A stretch of 8,444 nt of DNA from Promethearchaeota archaeon (GTDB lineage: Archaea > Asgardarchaeota > Lokiarchaeia > Sigynarchaeales > SOKP01): contig WJKD01000396.1 of the NCBI GenBank assembly GCA_014729315.1, positions 1-8,444 on the forward strand, given 5' to 3'. A model generated the notes under the pieces. It made no database searches, was not told where the DNA came from, and was given only the letters and a program-made list of their open reading frames with translations. Shown in pieces: positions 1-5,909 of this stretch. Both the position numbers and the translations under genes were made by a program. Every line of letters starts with the position of its first letter. Within the stretch, counting starts at the first letter, position 1.

Positions 1-2071
1 TAATGTAATCTACTTCTGAAATATTACCCTTGTCAAATTTTTCATCTAGCTTTTTCAAAGTTTTTTCCACACTATATTTCTCCCTTTTTAAATCGTCCAA
101 ATTACGTTTTTTGTTATCATCATAATTAAAAAGATCGGTATCGTCTTGAGATTCGTGGTATGCATGATTTGAATTATTGATGAAGGAATCAGACAAATGA
201 CTTCTATTTGAGGTTACGTAAGAATTCGAATTAGGTCCTTCGTATATTGGATTGACTCCTTTCTCAGAAAATGGATTATCGTGATTATGATAAAAATCGG
301 GGTGATTACTATAATTTGAAAAACGTGAAGAATTTGGGGAATGATACTTATACTTCTGTGTTCTTTTTAAGTTTCTTATTATGGAGTTTTCATCGAAATT
401 TTTGTTGAAATTTTGCATGTATGGATTTATTTGTGGGTAATCAAAATTATTTCTTAGATTATGTTCATGAGGAGATAAGTAATTTTTATATCTCATATGC
501 TCGTTAGGATTGAAATAAAAATTATCTTGATTAAAACCATAATGATGATATTTTGGAGGAAAAATATTATTGTAATTATCTCGATAATAGAAATTAAAGG
601 GATGAATGAATTGTTGCTGAGGTGGAAAATTATTATTTCTGTAATAATTCGGATCTCCATTATACTGGTCGTTAGAATTAATATGTTTTAGATATTCGTA
701 ACTTTCAGGTTTAAAGTTTTGATGATAATTATTATAATTTCTATTAGAATTGATATTGGGTATGTATTCTTCGGATCGGGGTACTTTAATACCATTGTAC
801 TGGGATTTTTCTTTTTTCTCTGCTCGTTTCTCATTTTCTTTATCTATATTATACATCTTTTCGGAATGTTTCATTTTAAGGCTAAAAAATGTGTTGATAC
901 CCTCTTCAATATATTTAACTAATTCACTTAGATCCAAATTCATAGCAAATAATTGCTGAGCGGCAGATTTGTCATAAGTAGAGTTGTCTCGAAAGGATTT
1001 AGCTAATATAATATATTCAATGACTTTTGGAATAAAATCTGATGGAAGAGAAAATTCGTATTTTCCATATTCAAATTGAACAAACAGTTTTTTAAATAGA
1101 GTACCTTTATCCTCTATATTAATTAAATCGTCAACAGGCGCTTTAAAAATAAGTTTACGTTTAGTTTTAAACAATCCATATTCGTGCACAAAACTCAAGT
1201 CAAAGTTTGTTATAAAGAGAATTCCCTTGCTTTTTTTAAAAGTATTGTTTGTATCTAATCCATTGGTTAATTTAGTTCTAATCGCGTAAACGGGCTTCTC
1301 GTCATCAGCAAGATTAATTAAACCTTTATAAGGTAAAAAACGCTTAGTTATTTTCTCGATAAATCTCAGATTATTTTCAAAATCCTCAAATTTTTCACTT
1401 ATTTTGCTAATTGTATTTTCGATGTATTTTTTAATTGAATCGAAACTTCTATTCAGATTATCAAGAATACTTTCAATTATCCTTATATTTGAATTAGGTT
1501 GATTATATACGTCAAAGAAATTTTCTTTATAAAGAGCAAGATGTCGAAAATGGGTATTAATTTTTCCTAATAGATTTTTTTTCAAAAAATGAATTAGGTT
1601 AAAAAGTTCGAGCAGTTCACTTTCCATTTTCGGATAATGATAACATCTTATAGGCGGCCCTCTCGCTTTTTTAATCTTTTCTCTTACTATATATAATTCG
1701 CTAATTATATCTCTTATGGGATTGATAAACGCGCGGGTTTGTTTAATCAATTCCAAAAATTTTTGCTCTAATTCTTCCTTTTTTTCGTAAATATTAATTA
1801 TTCTATGCGAATAGCATTTAGGACAAGACTTAAGTAACTGAGTAGTTTTTATTATATTTTCGCTACTACAATTTGCACAAATCTGTTTATTATTATTTTC
1901 CTCATCAATTTTAATATTTTTCGACTGACAATCTTGACAAGTATAGGAATCAACTCGCTCCTCACTTAAACAATCCGAACAACAACTCGCTCCACATTCT
2001 TCACAATAATAAGCTAATCTAACTTGTCTCTGACAAAAGCGACATAACTGTAATTTATCCTTATCCTTCAT
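1..2071 (-). CDS. Large multidomain protein: B-box/FYVE-like zinc finger, coiled coil, PH/GRAM-like domain, Asn/Tyr-rich region, SHOCT-like tail (C-terminus off the left edge)
   Basis: I checked the frame triplet by triplet: it is open for 690 codons from the ATG at 2071 to the window edge. Residues 10-48 carry eight cysteines spaced C-x2-C-x9-C-x2-C-x4-C-x2-C-x10-C-x2-C, as in B-box, FYVE or RING-type cross-brace zinc fingers; the core YYCEECGASCCSDCL is especially B-box-like. Two more CxxC pairs (65/68 and 83/86) form a probable zinc ribbon. Residues about 97-245 are charged and helical, probably coiled coil. Residues about 248-357 resemble a PH/GRAM-like domain, with KGILFITN followed by alternating beta strands and a closing helix. 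Residues about 432-661 are low complexity (Asn, Tyr, Phe, His, Pro). From residue 664 a SHOCT-like helix pair begins (LKKLDEKFDKGNISEVDY). The architecture suggests a cytoplasmic scaffold that binds a membrane or protein partner, but no function is established. An AGGTTGA lies 7 nt before the ATG. It is transcribed divergently from the PHP gene. Confidence 0.85.
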   Translation of the reverse strand, partial: MKDKDKLQLCRFCQRQVRLAYYCEECGASCCSDCLSEERVDSYTCQDCQSKNIKIDEENNNKQICANCSSENIIKTTQLLKSCPKCYSHRIINIYEKKEELEQKFLELIKQTRAFINPIRDIISELYIVREKIKKARGPPIRCYHYPKMESELLELFNLIHFLKKNLLGKINTHFRHLALYKENFFDVYNQPNSNIRIIESILDNLNRSFDSIKKYIENTISKISEKFEDFENNLRFIEKITKRFLPYKGLINLADDEKPVYAIRTKLTNGLDTNNTFKKSKGILFITNFDLSFVHEYGLFKTKRKLIFKAPVDDLINIEDKGTLFKKLFVQFEYGKYEFSLPSDFIPKVIEYIILAKSFRDNSTYDKSAAQQLFAMNLDLSELVKYIEEGINTFFSLKMKHSEKMYNIDKENEKRAEKKEKSQYNGIKVPRSEEYIPNINSNRNYNNYHQNFKPESYEYLKHINSNDQYNGDPNYYRNNNFPPQQQFIHPFNFYYRDNYNNIFPPKYHHYGFNQDNFYFNPNEHMRYKNYLSPHEHNLRNNFDYPQINPYMQNFNKNFDENSIIRNLKRTQKYKYHSPNSSRFSNYSNHPDFYHNHDNPFSEKGVNPIYEGPNSNSYVTSNRSHLSDSFINNSNHAYHESQDDTDLFNYDDNKKRNLDDLKREKYSVEKTLKKLDEKFDKGNISEVDYI

Positions 2072-2364
2072 ATTTCTTTCAACCTAATTCGATTAAGATG
2101 AAAAAATCTATTAAAAAGCGAATCAAAATTAAAAGAGACGAAACCATAAAAAAAAGTATATGTTATTTGAGTAATATCAAGCGAAAATCTCTGTTTAGTA
2201 TTTCCGAAATGATTTAAGTTGGACTAAACAAAAAGATCTTTACTTTTTTTTAATTCAAAGATTCAACTATTTTAGGAGCGGGATATTATCTTACTTGGTG
2301 GTTTTTAACTTTTGATAAATGATTGTCATCAAAAAACGCGAAAAATAAGAAGTCAATAAAGAGC
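2072..2364. other. Divergent intergenic region between the zinc-finger gene and the PHP gene
   Basis: This 293-bp region should hold two outward promoters. On the minus strand, TTTTTAATA at about 2109-2117 is a possible TATA box about 40 nt before the ATG at 2071. On the plus strand there is a 10-bp palindrome AAAGATCTTT (2232-2241) followed by a T8 run (2244-2251), which would end any transcript entering from the left. A 39-codon Lys/Arg-rich frame (2098-2217) has no ribosome binding site and no recognisable family, so I do not call it a gene. No RNA fold or riboswitch was recognised. Confidence 0.4.
2079..2085 (-). promoter_or_regulatory. Shine-Dalgarno-like site for the zinc-finger gene
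   Basis: AGGTTGA on the minus strand sits 7 nt before the ATG at 2071, one inserted base away from the archaeal AGGTGA core. It supports this ATG, which also lies just ahead of the first CxxC pair, so little could be missing from the N-terminus. Confidence 0.45.
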
Positions 2365-2955
2365 ATGATCTTTGATTTACATCTTCACTTAGAAGGGCGT
2401 TCTCCATGTTCCATTTTAAGCCAAAATCAACTTATTGATAAAATCTCACCTAAATTAGACGGAATTTGTATAACTGATCATAATATCATTAAACCAATAA
2501 AGAAATTTTACATGTTCAACATAAAAGTATTTTTTGGAGTTGAAATCTGGAGCGAATTAGGAGATATCTTAGCTTACGGAATTAATATTTTACCTTCGAA
2601 AAATTCCAACGCAAAACAAATAATTGATTTCGTACATAAACACAACGGAGTTGCAATCGCAGCTCATCCTTTCTCAAACAGACACGTGGCTTTTGGGGAT
2701 AAGGTTTACGAATATGATTTTGATGCGATCGAAATTAACGGAGCGATATCAAACAATGCAAATAAGCTAGCAGAACAGGCAGCAAAGAATATGGAAATAC
2801 CCTTAATTGGAGGATCTGACGCCCATTCTGTTAATCAATTAAATTCTATAGGGACTAAATTCAAAATAAAAATTAGGAGAATAGAAGATATAGTCAAAGC
2901 TATCAAATTAGGAAAGTGTGAAGTAATTGGAATTAATAAAAAAGATACCCATTGA
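2365..2955 (+). CDS. PHP-domain metal-dependent phosphoesterase-like protein
   Basis: This 196-residue protein is nearly all PHP domain, a TIM-barrel-like fold that uses a metal cluster to hydrolyse phosphate esters. The metal-binding motifs appear in order: DLHLH (His6, His8), TDHN (Asp38, His39), GVE (Glu60), AHP (His101) and GSDAH (Asp152, His154). In many relatives a histidine follows the Glu motif (HILGYG type); here that place reads GDILAYG, with Asp67. The closest groups I know are small archaeal PHP proteins and the COG0613 nucleoside/oligonucleotide phosphatases; the substrate cannot be read from sequence. I chose the ATG at 2365 because PHP domains usually start directly with this beta strand. 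A TTG at 2323, right after an in-frame stop, would add 14 mostly Lys/Asn/Ser residues and is possible; neither start has a clear ribosome binding site. The gene stands alone and converges on eL33. Confidence 0.88.
   Translation: MIFDLHLHLEGRSPCSILSQNQLIDKISPKLDGICITDHNIIKPIKKFYMFNIKVFFGVEIWSELGDILAYGINILPSKNSNAKQIIDFVHKHNGVAIAAHPFSNRHVAFGDKVYEYDFDAIEINGAISNNANKLAEQAAKNMEIPLIGGSDAHSVNQLNSIGTKFKIKIRRIEDIVKAIKLGKCEVIGINKKDTH
2938..2943 (-). terminator. Oligo-T terminator candidate for eL33
   Basis: Reading leftward, a T6 run (A6 on the plus strand) lies about 16 nt past the eL33 stop, inside the last codons of the PHP gene. Archaeal RNA polymerase terminates at oligo-T tracts without needing a hairpin. 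No hairpin is visible. Confidence 0.35.
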
Positions 2956-2958
2956 AGT

Positions 2959-3252
2959 CTATTTAATTATTTTTATTTTTTGTCCAAGCGCTTGACCGGG
3001 AATACCTGCCTTCTTAAAAAGAGCTCTTACAGCCCCATTATTTCCATGAGCTCGGTTTATCTTTCCTTTTATTTCTTTTCCCGTGGGTGTTTTCCAAACA
3101 ACTTTATGTCCAATTAATTTATTTGCGTCCTTTTTATTAGTAATATTAGGAAATGCTAATATACATTGCTTTGGATGAACAGTATGACGTCCTCTTCTAT
3201 AATTTGAGATAACCCCTTCCATACCTATTATCTGTAGTTTTTTTGTTGCCAT
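2959..3252 (-). CDS. rpl35ae: 50S ribosomal protein L35Ae (eL33)
   Basis: This is a large-subunit ribosomal protein shared by eukaryotes and a subset of archaea and absent from bacteria. It folds as a small SH3-like beta barrel that contacts 23S/28S rRNA. The 97 residues match the family length. The diagnostic C-terminal stretch is present at residues 67-97: R-A-H-G near 68-70, then GAVRALF and GIPGQALGQKIKI. Earlier family features are YRRGRHTVHPKQCIL (19-33) and the HKVVWKTPTGKEIKGKI strand pair (48-64). The ATG at 3252 fits the family start, with an AGGT-type weak Shine-Dalgarno 7-10 nt upstream. It ends in TAG, which shows that TAG is a true stop in this genome. It lies 102 bp downstream of the propeller gene on the same strand and may have its own promoter there. 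Confidence 0.97.
   Translation of the reverse strand: MATKKLQIIGMEGVISNYRRGRHTVHPKQCILAFPNITNKKDANKLIGHKVVWKTPTGKEIKGKINRAHGNNGAVRALFKKAGIPGQALGQKIKIIK
2970..2981 (+). terminator. Oligo-T terminator candidate for the PHP gene
   Basis: T5-A-T6 starts 15 nt past the PHP stop codon, within the antisense strand of the eL33 3' end. It is a typical archaeal T-rich stop signal. With the T6 run on the other strand it makes a compact bidirectional terminator. Confidence 0.4.
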
Positions 3253-3306
3253 GTTATAACCTTTGTGTTCACTTGTATGAATGATTTAGTAATGAAGAGA
3301 ATATTG

Positions 3307-3353
3307 AAAAAATTAAAAATTTTTGGTTTTAAGAAGTAAATAATTTGAAAAAA
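3307..3353 (-). terminator. T-rich intergenic stretch after the propeller gene: terminator and possible eL33 promoter
   Basis: On the minus strand, T6 (3348-3353) begins 2 nt past the propeller stop and is followed by T5 (3315-3319) and T6 (3307-3312). This would serve as an oligo-T terminator for the genes upstream. The TTTTTAAT at 3313-3320 lies about 60 nt before the eL33 ATG and could double as a TATA-like element. The two roles cannot be separated by eye. Confidence 0.3.
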
Positions 3354-3354
3354 G

Positions 3355-4233
3355 TCAGAGTTTTGGTTTTAGTTTGTTTAATCTTTTTTTAACCATAAAA
3401 CTCAAAGGAATAATGATAGAAATAATTATAAAATAGATTAAAACAAATTCACCTTGAGGGATTGTTCTATCTGGAAAATCTATATCTAAATCATCTTCAT
3501 CATCCCCTTCTATTGATGGTGAAGAATCATATTTACTATACATGTATAGTTGGTTATCTTTGCTTGCTAGTGCCATATAATTTCCATTAGACGAAATAGC
3601 ACAGAATGACGCGTTATTATCAAGCTGGACAGTCCAAACCGTATTTTCCTCAAAGGAATCTAATAATATAAGAAAATTCATACTACTAATTAATAAATAT
3701 CTGCCATTTGAGGAGAGATCTGTTGAAAAAATCTCACCTTCCATTTGAATTTTCCAAACGAGATTGCTTTCAGTTGTTTCTAATAAAAGAGTTTGATTTT
3801 TTCTATTTGATGCAATTATGTAATTTCCATCGGCTGAAATTTTAATTGATTGCACTTCACTTCCAATTGAGAAGCTCCATTCTGGGACCTTACTAAATTT
3901 ATTAAATAAATAAACATTTGTATCTTCGCTTCCAGCAACTATGTAATGGCCATCATAAGACATTGAAACACAAGAGATCATTTCGGCGGCAGTGAAGTTC
4001 CATAATATATCATTACTTGATTTGAAAAATAATGAAATTTTATTACCACACCCAACTACGATAAATTTTCCATCCTCAGACAATGCAGCATCATTTATAG
4101 TTGAATCGAAGGAATAATTCCAAAGAGGAGAAGGATTAGATGTTTTAAAATAGGATATTCTATTAGTTTTGTCAATAGCAATTAGATTATTTCCATCTGA
4201 AGAGATTTTTACAATTTTAACTTCCTCGTTCAT
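3355..4233 (-). CDS. Downstream open part of the beta-propeller membrane protein (repeats 3-8, acidic linker, C-terminal membrane helix)
   Basis: This is the stretch a gene caller would report: 292 codons from an ATG at 4233 to a TGA. It holds six tandem repeats of about 41 residues of the WD40/PQQ-like type, each with the pattern (V/I)-x-x-(I/V)-x-(I/L/M)-S-x-(D/N)-G-x-(Y/N/F)-(L/I/M) and a later hydrophobic-x-W-(N/S/K/T)-(Y/F/I/V). Residues 240-260 are an acidic linker (EGDDEDDLDIDF). Residues about 263-281 are a membrane helix, followed by KKRLNKLK, so the tail is cytoplasmic and the propeller extracellular. The ATG lies inside a repeat just after PLWNYS, with no signal peptide and no ribosome binding site, so it is not a credible natural start. 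The homologous reading frame continues upstream, and the full gene is described separately. Ligand and function are unknown. Confidence 0.7.
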   Translation of the reverse strand: MNEEVKIVKISSDGNNLIAIDKTNRISYFKTSNPSPLWNYSFDSTINDAALSEDGKFIVVGCGNKISLFFKSSNDILWNFTAAEMISCVSMSYDGHYIVAGSEDTNVYLFNKFSKVPEWSFSIGSEVQSIKISADGNYIIASNRKNQTLLLETTESNLVWKIQMEGEIFSTDLSSNGRYLLISSMNFLILLDSFEENTVWTVQLDNNASFCAISSNGNYMALASKDNQLYMYSKYDSSPSIEGDDEDDLDIDFPDRTIPQGEFVLIYFIIISIIIPLSFMVKKRLNKLKPKL

Positions 4234-4656
4234 GCTATAATTCCAAAGAGGTGTAGTTTTTGATCTGTTGTAAACAAAAATCTTATTATTCTTATTACCC
4301 GCTATTAAATAACTTCCATTATACGAGATATCTACTGTGCTAATATGAGCCTTAGTCTTGTTTACAAATACGGGAGTTTTTTGCGAAGAGACTGAATTAT
4401 TAAAGACATAAGTATTATTATCTTGACCTCCTGCTATTAAATATTTACCATCGTCAGAAAGGGAGATTGAATTTACATTATCGTTTAGGGTATAATTCTA
4501 TAATAGATTCACACCAGAAATATTTAAATTCTCTGAGATATTATTTTTTTGATTTTGTCGAGTATCATTGACTTCTGAAGGGATAAAATTGATCGAATAG
4601 AAAAAGAAAATCAATAAGAATAAAATTATGCCGAATAATTCTGTTTTCCTTCGCAA
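3355..4656 (-). pseudogene. Full-length beta-propeller surface protein gene interrupted by one in-frame TAG
   Basis: Extending the frame upstream of 4233 gives two more repeats, then a TAG at 4498-4500, and beyond it an unbroken continuation to a TTG at 4656, the only plausible start after the in-frame stop at 4693-4695. The complete frame is 433 residues counting the TAG. Residues 1-28 form a signal peptide or anchor (MRRKTEL, then hydrophobic FGIILFLLIFFFYSI). Residues 29-52 are a polar linker, then come eight propeller repeats, an acidic linker and a membrane helix (about 404-422). N-glycosylation sequons (NYT, NNT, NNS, NKT, NGS, NRS, NYS) crowd the N-terminal repeats, consistent with an outside location. 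The TAG is codon 53, exactly where every other repeat boundary except one has Trp. There is no frameshift or other stop, so decay is very recent, the base is wrong in the assembly, or TAG is read through. The TTG lies 50 bp after the secernin stop and has no clear Shine-Dalgarno site. Confidence 0.72.
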
Positions 4657-4706
4657 AGTCTTGAAATTATTTTTGTTTATTATTCTATAATTTTAATTAA
4701 GAGTGA

Positions 4707-5909
4707 TTATTTTTTAATTAAATCCTTCGATAGTTCCCACGCTTTTTTATTTAGTTCACAAAGTGAGTTAGAAATTGCTTCTTTAGAAATTTCTCCTTTT
4801 TGATTTAGCAAATTATTAACTTTTTTATAGATTCCTCCTTCAAATTGTTTCCTTTTTTGTTCATAATTTTTGTATTCAGCACTATCAGAATAAGGATATC
4901 GCTTAATCTTGTCAATATATTTGGAATGTTGGACCCAAAACCACTTTTCATTAATCTCAGAATAAGGTCCAGGAGCTAAAACTTCTTGATCACGAACTGG
5001 AAAAGAATATGGCTTATATAAGCTCAAACAAGGAAGTGTACTTCCAGAAAACCAATTTATTGAATGATTATCACTCCTCAAATGAGAAATTTGAGAACCC
5101 GTAGATTCGAACCCACCATGCATACATAGACCAGCAGAATGCTCTCTTAAGAACCCCATCATCATCGAAGGTGTTATTTGACCCCTATTCTCCTTTAGTA
5201 ATTTTGAGGATTTACCATATCTAGAATGTGGGGACTTAGATGGTTTAGTTCCCGAAAAAGTCGCGGCAAAATCGAATTGGTTATCGTCTTTACAATATTC
5301 TTTTTCTATAGCGTGTTGAATTATTCCTTTACGACGGATATCTCCTTTTCCTCTAATCGAAAGCCCATTTGAGATTGATCTTACATCTTTTACAATTTCA
5401 GCAATCCACCAATCGTCTGCTGTTTCCAGAATATAAGCTTCTTTTTCATCAGCGATAATGAAAGAATTGTGATAAGTCCATCCCGAGTTGCCTAGCGCAC
5501 AACCACCTCCTTGATGATATTTAACTAGGAGATTAGTAATGATATTAAGAGCTTCTTCAGCGGTTTTACCTCTTTCAAGACCCAATCTCAGAAGATCCAT
5601 CCCAAGTAAGCCGTTCGCTCTTAAAGGTTCATATGTGTGAACCGCTTCGTTTCCAATAACTACATTATTTTCCGAGCACCCCATCTCACATCCATACATC
5701 CAATAAGGCTGGCTCATTATTATTGCGGCTGTTTCGCTCACCTGTGGAATAGATATATAGGTGCATTGTACTTTACTGTTTTTATCATGGTGCATTCTGG
5801 GATGATAAGTAACTAATTGTACCTCATCGTCAGGTCTATCGCTATTCTTACCAAAAATTACACTTCCATCTAAAGTAGAATTTCCTAAAGCAACTAGCGT
5901 ATCACACAT
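4707..5909 (-). CDS. Secernin-family peptidase C69-like protein (second of a tandem pair)
   Basis: This 400-residue cytosolic protein lacks a signal peptide. It starts MCDTLVALGNSTLDGSVIFGK and continues NSDRP, the hallmark N-terminus of secernins within peptidase family C69, an N-terminal-nucleophile hydrolase family that includes PepD dipeptidases. Cys2 is the predicted nucleophile, exposed when Met1 is removed. Further secernin blocks are CTYISIPQVSETA (49-61), QPYWMYGCEMG (about 67-77), VVIGNEAV (about 83-90), LLGMDLLRLGLERGKTAEEAL (about 101-121), a QGGG turn, YILETADDWW and a C-terminal FSGSTLPCLSLYKPY. By eye it is roughly half identical to its upstream neighbour. Its ATG directly abuts the neighbour's TAG with no spacing and in the same frame, so it is probably translated by termination-reinitiation; only a weak purine-rich AGAAGAGAAG precedes it. 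Substrate is unknown. Eukaryotic secernins are linked to exocytosis, but that role should not be transferred here. Confidence 0.9.
   Translation of the reverse strand: MCDTLVALGNSTLDGSVIFGKNSDRPDDEVQLVTYHPRMHHDKNSKVQCTYISIPQVSETAAIIMSQPYWMYGCEMGCSENNVVIGNEAVHTYEPLRANGLLGMDLLRLGLERGKTAEEALNIITNLLVKYHQGGGCALGNSGWTYHNSFIIADEKEAYILETADDWWIAEIVKDVRSISNGLSIRGKGDIRRKGIIQHAIEKEYCKDDNQFDFAATFSGTKPSKSPHSRYGKSSKLLKENRGQITPSMMMGFLREHSAGLCMHGGFESTGSQISHLRSDNHSINWFSGSTLPCLSLYKPYSFPVRDQEVLAPGPYSEINEKWFWVQHSKYIDKIKRYPYSDSAEYKNYEQKRKQFEGGIYKKVNNLLNQKGEISKEAISNSLCELNKKAWELSKDLIKK

Noticed and set aside
497..959. Three short plus-strand open frames of 64-69 codons rich in Ile, Phe and Met
   Set aside because: They lie antisense to the Asn/Tyr-rich part of the 690-codon minus-strand gene; their hydrophobic look is just the complement of Asn, Tyr and Lys codons.
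2098..2217. 39-codon Lys/Arg-rich open frame in the divergent gap, followed by a T8 run
   Set aside because: No ribosome binding site, no recognisable family, and its composition is what AT-rich noncoding DNA gives. A conserved frame in relatives would change this.
2323..2364. TTG at 2323 as the start of the PHP gene
   Set aside because: It would add 14 Lys/Asn/Ser-rich residues before a domain that normally begins at once, and it has no well-spaced ribosome binding site; it cannot be fully excluded because other genes here use TTG.
4231..4233. ATG at 4233 as the true start of the propeller gene
   Set aside because: It is inside a repeat right after PLWNYS, has no signal peptide or ribosome binding site, and homologous repeats continue in the same frame upstream.
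4498..4500. Pyrrolysine or genome-wide TAG recoding
   Set aside because: eL33 ends with TAG at its expected family length, so TAG is a working stop; the position equals Trp in the other repeats, which favours TGG-to-TAG mutation or error. Kept only as a testable alternative.
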